NCBI GenBank assembly: GCA_947642555.1
Contig: CANRSX010000002.1
Location: 62,001-126,000, forward strand
Source of the DNA: an uncultured Roseburia sp.
GTDB lineage: Bacteria > Bacillota > Clostridia > Lachnospirales > Lachnospiraceae
DNA: 64,000 nt
Reading direction: 5' to 3'
Shown: in pieces, positions 19,096-27,969 of the stretch
How the letters are laid out: the number at the start of each line of letters is the position of its first letter
Position numbering within the stretch: the stretch's first letter is position 1
The notes under the pieces: generated by a model
Database searches by the model: none
Told to the model about the DNA's origin: nothing
Seen by the model: the letters and a program-made list of their open reading frames with translations, nothing else
Translations under genes and position numbers: made by a program

Positions 19096-20684
19096 ATATT
19101 CTGCTGGTGGATGACAATATCAATGTTCTGGAAAGTCTGCAGAGGGGGATAGACTACAGACAGCTTGGAATTGAAAAGGTGTATACAGCTTCTGACAGCG
19201 CATCGGCCAGAGAGATCCTGGAGAAAATTTCGATTCAGATTCTGCTTACGGATATTGAAATGCCCGGCGGATCCGGAATCGAGCTGCTCCGCTGGGTAAA
19301 TGAAAAAGATATGGGAGTTGTTACCCTGTTCTGCACCAGCTATGCGGATTTTAATTATGCCAGGAAGGCGGTTGAGCTGCACTGCTTCGATTATTATCTG
19401 AAGCCGGTTGCCTTTGACCGGCTGTCAGAGATTTTAAAAAAGGCGGTCGATCAGGTGACGGAGCAGAACCGTACCCGGGAATATTTTAAATACGGACAGT
19501 ACTGGCTGGACAATCAGAAAAACCGGAAGGACAGCTTCTGGCGTTATCTTTTGTTCCGGGTGCTGGAGCCGGATTCCGAGGAGCTTCAGGAAATACTGGC
19601 CCGGGAGCAGACCGGATATCTGCCGGGCGAGCGTTTTGATCTGTGGCTGTTTTCCTTTTCTCACGATGCGGGGACATTTTTTAAGATGACGGCGACCATG
19701 CGGGAATTCGTGTTTCAGAATATCTGTGAGGAGATACTCGGGCAGGAGAGACTTCTCCCCGAGAGTATTCTGTGGTACGAGGAGGATATGGCAGTCGGGA
19801 TAACCCGCGGGGGAAGCACGAAGGAACAGCTGTCACGGATTGCGGCGACCCTGATCCGGGCAGGAAAGACATATCTGAAATGTGACGTAAATATTTTCTG
19901 CGCCGATAATATGGAGCTTTCCCGGATGCGCAGCGGATTAAACCGTCTGGAGGCCATTCAGAGGGAGAATCAGGAGCGTTCTGTCTTCCTTCTTGAGAGG
20001 GAGTATCAGAAAAAAGAGCTGCCGCCCAGAGAGCCCGGGATACGAAAATGGGAACCCCTGATCCTTGCAGGAAACGCAGAAGAATTCTCAGGGCATCTGA
20101 AACTTTATCTAACTACTCTTGAAGAAAACAAGCAGATAAGCGGTGACGTGATGAAAGCCATGGAGCTTGATTTTATGCAGATGGTATATCACCGCCTGAA
20201 TGAAAAGCAGGTGGAGGCCCACAGAGTTTTCTGTACGGATGAATACGAATATTTAAGAAGCCGCTGTATCAGATCAAAAGAATTTTTCCTGCGCTATGTC
20301 CGCTATGTGCTGGAGATTACGGAGCAGGCAGTACAGGCGATTGAAGCGAGCGAGACGATCGCGGACCGGCTGAGGCTGTTCATGGAATCACATTTCAGCG
20401 AGGATATCACCAGGGACCGGCTGGCGGAGGTTGCGTATTTAAACCCCGATTATATGTCGCGCCTGTTTAAAAAAGAGACCGGTCAGTCCTTTAACGATTA
20501 CCTTTTAGAGATCCGGATGAAAAAGGCAGCGCAGCTTCTGGCCCACTCGGAGGAATCCATTTACCGGATTGCCCAGTGCGTGGGCTATGACAATTTCTCC
20601 TACTTTTCCCGATTATTTAAAAATTACAGCGGGTTATCGCCAAAAGAATACCGAAACAGCAAAATAAAGAACGAACCTATGTGA
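19092..20684 (+). CDS. YesN-like AraC-type response regulator
   Basis: Receiver ILLVDDNINVLESL; C-terminal double HTH VAYLNPDYMSRLFKKETGQSFNDYLLEIRM...SYFSRLFKNYSGLSPKEYR; 4-nt overlap with the kinase gene. Confidence 0.92.
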   Translation: MNILLVDDNINVLESLQRGIDYRQLGIEKVYTASDSASAREILEKISIQILLTDIEMPGGSGIELLRWVNEKDMGVVTLFCTSYADFNYARKAVELHCFDYYLKPVAFDRLSEILKKAVDQVTEQNRTREYFKYGQYWLDNQKNRKDSFWRYLLFRVLEPDSEELQEILAREQTGYLPGERFDLWLFSFSHDAGTFFKMTATMREFVFQNICEEILGQERLLPESILWYEEDMAVGITRGGSTKEQLSRIAATLIRAGKTYLKCDVNIFCADNMELSRMRSGLNRLEAIQRENQERSVFLLEREYQKKELPPREPGIRKWEPLILAGNAEEFSGHLKLYLTTLEENKQISGDVMKAMELDFMQMVYHRLNEKQVEAHRVFCTDEYEYLRSRCIRSKEFFLRYVRYVLEITEQAVQAIEASETIADRLRLFMESHFSEDITRDRLAEVAYLNPDYMSRLFKKETGQSFNDYLLEIRMKKAAQLLAHSEESIYRIAQCVGYDNFSYFSRLFKNYSGLSPKEYRNSKIKNEPM

Positions 20685-20777
20685 CACAAACCGCTATTTT
20701 TTCCGCCGGTTTTCCACCATAATCAGAAAATCCGGAATCGTTCCGGAAATTACGGTTGGAAAAGGAGAGATACGGGT

Positions 20778-21512
20778 TTGATGAAACGATACGGAAGACG
20801 CTCCTTCTGCGGCAGGGGCGTACACAGGGCTTCTAAAAAGGCAAAGCGGCGAATAAATATAAAAGAAGACCTGACGGGAGCCTTAACATTGTCGCCGGAG
20901 AATTTATTGGAGGAAGAACTGGAAAACCCGATGGTACAGCTTCGCTATACCTATGCGATGGATGTGATCCGGGCGAAGCTTCGGCTGATTCATGCGGATC
21001 TGACCGCGCAGAGCCGCCGCCCGGTCATCCGCAACCTGTCGTCGCGGATCAAGACCGCGGAGAGCATCGGCAGAAAGCTGGTAAAAAAGCAGCATGAAAT
21101 ATCGTTTGAGACGGCGGTCGCCACACTGAACGACATTGCCGGCATCCGTGTGGTCTGTTACTTCTGCGACGATATCTACCGGGTGGCCGCAGCGATCCGC
21201 GAGCAGAAGGATCTTCGTGTGATCAAGGAAAAGGATTATGTGAAACGCCCCAAAAAAAGCGGCTATCAGAGCGTGCATCTGATCGTGGGGGTGCCCGTAA
21301 CCTATCGGGATAAGACGCAGGAGATCCGCGTCGAGGTGCAGATCCGCTCGTTTGCCATGGATTACTGGGCGGAGCTGGACACGCAGATGTGCTATAAAAA
21401 GAATACCGCGCAGATTCTGCATGTGGAGCGCGAGACGAAAAGCTACTCGGATCTGATCGCCGAGGTGGACAATAAGATGCTCGAGCTGCGCAGGCAGATT
21501 GAGGACATGTAA
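20778..21512 (+). CDS. Small alarmone (p)ppGpp synthetase (RelA/SpoT domain)
   Basis: RIKTAESIGRKL, DIAGIRVVCYF, KRPKKSGYQSVHLIV, EVQIRSFAMDYWAELD. Confidence 0.88.
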   Translation: MMKRYGRRSFCGRGVHRASKKAKRRINIKEDLTGALTLSPENLLEEELENPMVQLRYTYAMDVIRAKLRLIHADLTAQSRRPVIRNLSSRIKTAESIGRKLVKKQHEISFETAVATLNDIAGIRVVCYFCDDIYRVAAAIREQKDLRVIKEKDYVKRPKKSGYQSVHLIVGVPVTYRDKTQEIRVEVQIRSFAMDYWAELDTQMCYKKNTAQILHVERETKSYSDLIAEVDNKMLELRRQIEDM

Positions 21513-21531
21513 AATTTTTCCCGAAACCCTC

Positions 21532-21560
21532 TTGAAATATGCCGGAAAACATGCTATAGT
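21532..21560 (+). promoter_or_regulatory. Promoter of rpsF-ssb-rpsR
   Basis: TTGAAA-N17-TATAGT with TG extended -10. Confidence 0.7.
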
Positions 21561-21650
21561 AATTGCTCGTGATATATGATCAATTCCTTGCTCGCCAGCA
21601 CTGCCGCCCGGCAGGATGGACGGGCCAGAGACCAGAAGGAGGAAATTCGC

Positions 21651-21941
21651 ATGAACAAGTATGAGTTAGCACTCATTGTCAGCGCTAAGATTGAGGATGA
21701 CGCGCGGACAGCTGTAGTGGAGAAGGCAAAAGAGTACATTACTCGTGCCGGAGGAACTGTGACAGAGGTGGAGGACTGGGGCAAGAAGAGACTCGCCTAT
21801 GAGATCCAGAAGATGAACGAGGGCTATTACTACTTTATCCAGTTTGATGCAGATACGACGGTTCCGGCAGCGGTAGAGCGTGACGTTCGTATTATGGACA
21901 ACATTCTTCGATTCTTATGCGTTAGAAAAGACGAGGCATAA
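21651..21941 (+). CDS. rpsF: 30S ribosomal protein S6
   Basis: MNKYELALIVSAKIEDDART...; followed by ssb and rpsR. Confidence 0.95.
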   Translation: MNKYELALIVSAKIEDDARTAVVEKAKEYITRAGGTVTEVEDWGKKRLAYEIQKMNEGYYYFIQFDADTTVPAAVERDVRIMDNILRFLCVRKDEA

Positions 21942-21959
21942 ACAGAGAGGAAATCAATT

Positions 21960-22406
21960 ATGAATAGAGTAATTCTGATAGGAAGACTGACCAGGGATCC
22001 GGAAGTGCGTTATTCGCAGGGAGATCAGGCGACAGCGGTGGCACGTTATACGCTGGCGGTTGACAGGAGATTTAAGAGAGACGGGGATCAGCAGACGGCT
22101 GATTTTATCCAGTGTGTGGCGTTCGGACGCGCCGGTGAATTCGCGGAGCGCTATCTGCGCAAGGGCACCAAGATCGCGGTGACCGGACGGATTCAGACCG
22201 GGAGCTATACGAACCGCGAGGGACAGCGCGTGTACACCACGGACGTTGTCGTGGAGGATCATGAGTTTGTGGAGGGCAGGAATGCCGGCGGGGATAATTC
22301 CGGTTCCGGTTATACGCCTGCGGACAGACCGTCGCCCGGCAGTGCGGCAGGGGACGGCTTCATGAATATTCCGGACGGGATAGATGAAGAGTTACCATTC
22401 AATTAA
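21960..22406 (+). CDS. ssb: Single-stranded DNA-binding protein
   Basis: [20 protein letters not shown]..., acidic tail DEELPFN. Confidence 0.97.
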   Translation: MNRVILIGRLTRDPEVRYSQGDQATAVARYTLAVDRRFKRDGDQQTADFIQCVAFGRAGEFAERYLRKGTKIAVTGRIQTGSYTNREGQRVYTTDVVVEDHEFVEGRNAGGDNSGSGYTPADRPSPGSAAGDGFMNIPDGIDEELPFN

Positions 22407-22426
22407 CAGAACAGGAGGATACAGGC

Positions 22427-22690
22427 ATGGCTTACAATAAAGCGGCGGACAAGGAAGGCGCTCCGGCAAAGAGACGCCCGATGCATAGAAGAAAAAAAGT
22501 TTGCGTATTCTGTGGCAAGGACAACGTGATCGATTACAAGGACACGAACAAGCTTAAGAGATACATCTCCGAGAGAGGGAAGATCCTTCCCCGCAGAATT
22601 ACGGGCAACTGTGCAAAGCATCAGAGAGCTCTGACGGTCGCGATCAAGAGAGCGCGTCACGTGGCGCTGATGCCGTATGTTTGCGATTAA
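22427..22690 (+). CDS. rpsR: 30S ribosomal protein S18
   Basis: [40 protein letters not shown]. Confidence 0.97.
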   Translation: MAYNKAADKEGAPAKRRPMHRRKKVCVFCGKDNVIDYKDTNKLKRYISERGKILPRRITGNCAKHQRALTVAIKRARHVALMPYVCD

Positions 22691-22877
22691 TACGGTATGA
22701 GAGATTCCGGGACTTATGTCCCGGAATTTTTTTCGACTTCTAAAGGTTTCCTTAAAATTCAGAGAAGATACTTGGCATTTTTGCCTCAATCAGATAAGAT
22801 AGTGATCATCAGGTCGTCGGCCGCCCGGAGAACGTGGTCCGGCGGCGCGCGGAACGGACAGGAAGAGAGGGTGCGGC

Positions 22878-23528
22878 ATGAAAAAATACGGCTGTGTGAT
22901 ATTGGGAATAGCGATACTGGCCCTGTTGCCCGGAGGCTGTGGGATCAGACGGACGGAGAGCGGAGAGGAAGCCGGGCCGCAGGAGGAGCATTTTCTGTCC
23001 GCAGAGGAGGATGAGACTGTGGCGGTGGTCCGCGAGGAATTCAGCGAGACGGAGCCTTACCCCGAACTTGCGGCATTTCTGGCGGATTACTATCAGATTC
23101 CGGCGGACGAGCAGGCAGAAATCCGCTATTATTACAACTACGCTGATCTGAATGAGGACGGGACGGACGAGCTGTTTGCGTTTGTCATCGGGGATTATGT
23201 GGAGGTGGACAACGGAAACCCGGCGCTGATCCTCACTGTGGAGCAGGCAGAGTTTACCGTGCTCGAATCCTTTGCCGGGATCCACACGCCGGTTCTGATC
23301 ATGGAGGAAAAAGAAAACGGCTGGCACATGATCCGGTATCAGGAGTACGGCGGGGAGGAGGACGGCTACCGGATCTGCCGCTACAATCCAGAGGGAGGGT
23401 ATCAGACGGATATTACAGAAGTAGTCGAGGAGCCGGAAGCGGTGAGCGGCACACAGATCCTCTCCAATAATCTGATCGACGACCTTGATCAGGGGCGCTA
23501 TCTGACGCTCGCTCCTGCGTCGGAATAG
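22878..23528 (+). CDS. Putative lipoprotein
   Basis: Signal peptide and lipobox LLPGGCG; EF/dockerin-like ADLNEDGTDELFAF. Confidence 0.7.
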   Translation: MKKYGCVILGIAILALLPGGCGIRRTESGEEAGPQEEHFLSAEEDETVAVVREEFSETEPYPELAAFLADYYQIPADEQAEIRYYYNYADLNEDGTDELFAFVIGDYVEVDNGNPALILTVEQAEFTVLESFAGIHTPVLIMEEKENGWHMIRYQEYGGEEDGYRICRYNPEGGYQTDITEVVEEPEAVSGTQILSNNLIDDLDQGRYLTLAPASE

Positions 23529-23658
23529 ACGGCCGCCCCGGCGGCATAACCGGTTTTCGCAAATTCGGACAAAAAATACTTTATATCGGACGGCGGAAAT
23601 GGTATAATTTTAATGATTGACTTCGATATGAGTAATTTTTCAGGACGGAGGCCGGAAT

Positions 23659-25713
23659 TTGAAAAATAATACAAAGAAGCTGCGGGGGAAGCTGCGCACT
23701 TATCTGCGCCTGCCATTGATGCTGACGCTTCTCCTCATAGCGATAAATGTGCTGGTTTACACGAAGGACACGCTTTCGGGCGCGCTGATCTCTGTATTTG
23801 TACTGTTGTATTTTCTGATCACGCTCTTTACGTATGCGCATAATAAGCCGCTGATCACGGATGCGCTGATCAATTTTGCGACACAGTACGGGACCGTGCA
23901 GAAGCAGCTGCTGAATGAATTTGAGATCCCGTACGCCCTGCTTGATTACAACGGCAGGTTTTTGTGGGTCAACAGGCAGTTTACGGAGATTACCGGAAAG
24001 GACAAAAACTACCACAAATCCGTGACAACGGTTTTCCCGACCCTGACCAGGGAGCTTCTGCAGCGCGAGGATGCGGTACAGACGATCAATCTGACGCTGG
24101 AAGAGCGGTACTACCGCGTTTCTATGAAGCGGCTGTATTTTGACGCTGAGATCACGGACGATACCATGGTTCCGATCGACGAGGGCGGAGAGTATCTGAC
24201 CGCGCTTTACCTGTTTGATGAGACGGAGCTCAACCGGTGTTTTCGTGAGAATGAAGAGCAGCAGATGGTCGCGGGCCTGATCTATATTGACAATTACGAT
24301 GAGGCATTAGACAGCATAGAGGATGTCAAGCGATCCCTTCTGACCGCGCTGATCGAGCGGAAGATAAACAAATATTTTACCGGGATTGACGCGCTGGTCC
24401 GCAAGATCGAAAAGGACAAGTATTTTGTGGTATTTAAGAACAAATATTTAGAGCAGCTGCGGGAAGACCGCTTCAGTATCATCGAGGACGTGAAGAGCGT
24501 TAAGGTCGGAAACGAGATGGCCGTGACCTTAAGCATCGGACTCGGTGCGGGCGGCGGAAGCTATACCAAGAATTACGAGTATGCCAGGATGTCCATTGAC
24601 CTTGCGCTTGGGCGCGGCGGCGATCAGGTGGTGGTCAGGAACAGCGAAGACATATCCTACTACGGCGGCAAGACGAAGCAGGTTGAGCGGAATAACCGCG
24701 TAAAGGCGCGTGTGAAGGCGCACGCGCTGCGGGAAGTGATTGAGAGCCGGGAGCATGTGATGATCATGGGGCACAGCATCAGCGATGTGGACGCCCTTGG
24801 CGCGGCGATCGGGATCTACTGTGCGGCACGGGTACTCGGAAAGAAAGCGCAGATCGTCTTAAACGAGATTACCTCTTCCCTGCGCCCGCTGGTGGAGGGC
24901 TTTACCGAGGAGCGGGGATACCCGCCGGATCTTTTTGTCCGAAACGACGAGGCGGTCCTGCTGACGAACCGCAACACGTTGGTGATGGTGGTGGACGTCA
25001 ACCGTCCGAGCTATACGGAGTGTCCGGAGCTTCTGCGCAGAACGGATACGATCTGTGTGTTTGACCATCACAGACAGGGCAGCGAGGTGATCGAGAATCC
25101 GGTGCTTTCCTATGTGGAGCCGTATGCGTCGAGCGCCTGCGAGATGATCGCTGAGGTATTGCAGTATTTTTCCGAAAATATCCGGTTAGAACCGCATGAG
25201 GCGGACTGTATTTACGCGGGTATCCTGATCGATACCAACAACTTTATGACAAAGACAGGCGTCCGCACATTTGAGGCGGCTGCGTATTTAAAAAGGGCCG
25301 GGGCTGAGGTCACCAGGGTCCGCAAGCTGCTGCGCGACGATATGACGGCGTACAAGGCGAGAGCGGAGGCGGTGCGCAATGCGGAGGTATACCGGGGAGC
25401 GTATGCGATCTCGATCTGCCCGGCGGATGATGTCGAGAGTCCGACCATTGCCGGCGCGCAGGCGGCCAATGAGCTGTTAAATATTGTCGGCATCAAGGCG
25501 TCGATTGTCCTGACCGAATACCAGGGCAAGGTATACGTCAGCTCGAGGTCGATCGACGAGGTCAACGTACAGCTGATCATGGAGCGTCTGGGCGGAGGCG
25601 GGCACCTGAACGTGGCCGGCGCGCAGCTGACAAACTGTACGGTGCAGCAGGCGAAGCGCATGGTTCAGAATACCATTGACGAGATGATAAAAGAAGGAGA
25701 TATCGCAGGGTGA
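23659..25713 (+). CDS. gdpP: GdpP-type cyclic-di-AMP phosphodiesterase (2 TM, degenerate GGDEF, DHH/DHHA1)
   Basis: HSISDVDALGAAIG, VFDHHRQG, GGGGHLNVAGAQL; located directly before rplI-dnaB. Confidence 0.92.
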   Translation: MKNNTKKLRGKLRTYLRLPLMLTLLLIAINVLVYTKDTLSGALISVFVLLYFLITLFTYAHNKPLITDALINFATQYGTVQKQLLNEFEIPYALLDYNGRFLWVNRQFTEITGKDKNYHKSVTTVFPTLTRELLQREDAVQTINLTLEERYYRVSMKRLYFDAEITDDTMVPIDEGGEYLTALYLFDETELNRCFRENEEQQMVAGLIYIDNYDEALDSIEDVKRSLLTALIERKINKYFTGIDALVRKIEKDKYFVVFKNKYLEQLREDRFSIIEDVKSVKVGNEMAVTLSIGLGAGGGSYTKNYEYARMSIDLALGRGGDQVVVRNSEDISYYGGKTKQVERNNRVKARVKAHALREVIESREHVMIMGHSISDVDALGAAIGIYCAARVLGKKAQIVLNEITSSLRPLVEGFTEERGYPPDLFVRNDEAVLLTNRNTLVMVVDVNRPSYTECPELLRRTDTICVFDHHRQGSEVIENPVLSYVEPYASSACEMIAEVLQYFSENIRLEPHEADCIYAGILIDTNNFMTKTGVRTFEAAAYLKRAGAEVTRVRKLLRDDMTAYKARAEAVRNAEVYRGAYAISICPADDVESPTIAGAQAANELLNIVGIKASIVLTEYQGKVYVSSRSIDEVNVQLIMERLGGGGHLNVAGAQLTNCTVQQAKRMVQNTIDEMIKEGDIAG

Positions 25714-26156
25714 AAGTTATATTATTAGAAGATGTTAAAGCATTGGGAAAAAAAGGCGACGTGGTAAATGTAAGCGACGGGTACGCTAGAAATGCGCTGC
25801 TCCCCAAGAAGCTCGGGGTGGAGGCAAATGCGAAGAATTTAAACGATTTAAAGCTTCAGAACCGGCATGCGGAGCGCGTGGCGCAGGAGAATTACGAGGC
25901 AGCGCTTGCGCTTGCGAAGCAGCTTGAGGATAAGAAGGTAACGGTAAAGATGAAAGGCGGAGAGGGAGGACGCACCTTCGGGTCCGTCTCCACAAAAGAG
26001 ATCGCCGCGGCGGTAAAAGATCAGATCGGACTTGAGCTGGACAAGAAGAAGATGCAGCTCCCGGAACCGATTAAGTCCTTCGGGATGACAGAGGTATCGA
26101 TCCGCCTGCACCCAAAGGTGACCGGGACATTTACGGTACATGTTGTGGAGGAGTGA
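25710..26156 (+). CDS. rplI: 50S ribosomal protein L9
   Basis: MKVILLEDVKALGKKGDVVNVSDGYARNALLPKK. Confidence 0.97.
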   Translation: MKVILLEDVKALGKKGDVVNVSDGYARNALLPKKLGVEANAKNLNDLKLQNRHAERVAQENYEAALALAKQLEDKKVTVKMKGGEGGRTFGSVSTKEIAAAVKDQIGLELDKKKMQLPEPIKSFGMTEVSIRLHPKVTGTFTVHVVEE

Positions 26157-26167
26157 GCAGGATGACG

Positions 26168-26200
26168 GACCGGTGTGTCGGCACACCGGTCTGTTTTTTT
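26168..26200 (+). terminator. Intrinsic terminator after rplI
   Basis: GACCGGTGTG tcgg CACACCGGTC TGTTTTTTT. Confidence 0.9.
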
Positions 26201-26204
26201 ATAA

Positions 26205-26276
26205 TAAACCGGCCCGTGTAGTGCAGCGGCGTATTTGCAGTAAGCCGGCCCACGGAACGCAGCGGCGTCTGCCGGA
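26205..26276. repeat. 36-bp degenerate direct repeat x2
   Basis: taaaCCGGCCCgtgtagtGCAGCGGCGTatttgcag / taagCCGGCCCacggaacGCAGCGGCGTctgccgga. Confidence 0.75.
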
Positions 26277-26300
26277 TCGGATGTCAGGAGGAGAAATGCC

Positions 26301-27632
26301 ATGGAAGAGGCTTTGATAAAACGGATTATGCCAAACAGCATAGAGGCGGAGCAGTCTGTGATCGGTTCCATGCTGATGGATAAAGCGGCTATTGTGACCG
26401 CGATGGAAACGCTGATCGGGGAGGACTTTTATTACCAGCAGTACGGGATTTTGTTTGAGACCATGATTGAGCTCTACAATAAGGGGATGCCGGTCGATCT
26501 GGTGACGCTGCAGAGCAGGTTAAAGGAAAAGGATGTTCCCGAGGAGATCACGAATCTGGAGTTTGTGCGCGATCTTGTGACAGCGGTGCCGACCTCCGCG
26601 CATGTAAAGCATTATGCGCAGATCGTAAAGGATCATGCGATGCGCAGAAAGCTGATCCATGTCAGCGAGGAGATCGGAAACGAGTGCTATCTCGGGCGTG
26701 AGAGTGTGGACAGCGTCATGGCGCTCACCGAAAAAAAGGTGTTTGATCTGCTTTCCTCCCGCGGCGGCGGCGATTTTGTGCCGATCCGGCAGGTCGTGAT
26801 GAACGCGCTGGAGAAAATTGAGAACGCGGCGAAAGCGTCGGGGACTGTGACCGGGATCCCCACCGGCTTTATCGATCTGGATTACCGCACGGCCGGGCTG
26901 CAGCCGTCGGATCTGATTCTGATCGCGGCGCGTCCTTCCATGGGGAAAACTGCATTTGTCTTAAACATTGCCCAGTATGTGGCGTTCCACGAGAACCTCT
27001 GCACGGCGATTTTTTCACTTGAGATGTCAAAGGAGCAGCTGGTGAATCGTCTTTTTTCGCTGGAATCAAGGGTGGACGCGCAGGCGCTTAGGACCGGAAA
27101 CCTCTCGGACGCGGACTGGGAGAAGCTGATCGAGGGCGCCGGGACGATCGGAAATTCCAGGCTGATTATCGATGACACGCCGGGAATCTCCATCTCCGAG
27201 CTGCGCAGCAAGTGCCGGAAGTACAAGCTCGAGCATGACTTAAAGCTGATCATCATCGACTACCTGCAGCTGATGTCAGGCACCGGGAGGGCGACGGATT
27301 CCCGCCAGCAGGAGATTTCCGATATCTCGCGCTCCTTAAAGGCGCTCGCCAGGGAGCTTGCCGTGCCGGTCATCGCGCTCTCCCAGCTCTCCCGCGCGGT
27401 GGAGCAGCGGCCCGATCACCGTCCGATGCTGTCGGATCTTCGTGAATCCGGGGCAATCGAGCAGGACGCCGATGTGGTGATGTTTATATACCGCGACGAC
27501 TACTACAACCATGATTCCGAATTAAAGGGGATCTCCGAGATCATCATCGCCAAGCAGAGAAACGGCCCGATCGGAACCGTAAACCTCGTGTGGCTGCCGC
27601 AGTACACAAAATTCGCAAACATGGAAAAGTAA
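26301..27632 (+). CDS. dnaB: Replicative DNA helicase DnaB
   Basis: SIEAEQSVIGSMLMDK, ARPSMGKTAF, IIIDYLQLM, LSQLSRAVEQRPDHRPMLSDLRESGAIEQDAD. Confidence 0.97.
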   Translation: MEEALIKRIMPNSIEAEQSVIGSMLMDKAAIVTAMETLIGEDFYYQQYGILFETMIELYNKGMPVDLVTLQSRLKEKDVPEEITNLEFVRDLVTAVPTSAHVKHYAQIVKDHAMRRKLIHVSEEIGNECYLGRESVDSVMALTEKKVFDLLSSRGGGDFVPIRQVVMNALEKIENAAKASGTVTGIPTGFIDLDYRTAGLQPSDLILIAARPSMGKTAFVLNIAQYVAFHENLCTAIFSLEMSKEQLVNRLFSLESRVDAQALRTGNLSDADWEKLIEGAGTIGNSRLIIDDTPGISISELRSKCRKYKLEHDLKLIIIDYLQLMSGTGRATDSRQQEISDISRSLKALARELAVPVIALSQLSRAVEQRPDHRPMLSDLRESGAIEQDADVVMFIYRDDYYNHDSELKGISEIIIAKQRNGPIGTVNLVWLPQYTKFANMEK

Positions 27633-27635
27633 AAC

Positions 27636-27878
27636 GTTACGATTCACAGTCACCGGAAGACGGGGACCATTATGTCAGGCTTGCCTGTAAAAAATGGTCC
27701 CCGTCTTCCGGTGACTGGAAACAGGAACTTCACCCCCATAAGCAAAACGGAAAGCTGCGAAGCAGCGCCTGGCTGCGAAGCAGACAGGTTTTGCGCATGA
27801 GGGAGAAGGAGCTGTGAATCGTAAGAGACCTCAGGTTTTGCGCATGAGGTTGAAGAGGCTGTGAATTGCAGGCCACCG
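27636..27878. repeat. Composite intergenic element: terminal IR, 25-bp perfect hairpin, 47-bp tandem repeat
   Basis: TTACGATTCACAG (27637-27649) vs CTGTGAATCGTAA (27812-27824); perfect 25-bp arms 27647-27671/27693-27717; 47-bp repeat from 27785 and 27832. Confidence 0.85.
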
Positions 27879-27969
27879 CAGACGATGTCGGAAAAAGACG
27901 AGCGATTTTCGTTGTACGCCCTCTCTCTTTTGCTTATAATATAGGTTAAGCAGAAAAGGAGGAACCAGA

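Noticed and set aside
27647-27717. Large hairpin as the dnaB intrinsic terminator
   Set aside because: Stem is perfect but followed by GGAAACAGG with no U-tract, so reported as a repeat/structured element instead.
26205-27878. Possible CRISPR arrays in repeat-bearing intergenic regions
   Set aside because: Only two copies of adjacent units, no regular unique spacers and no cas genes in the window.
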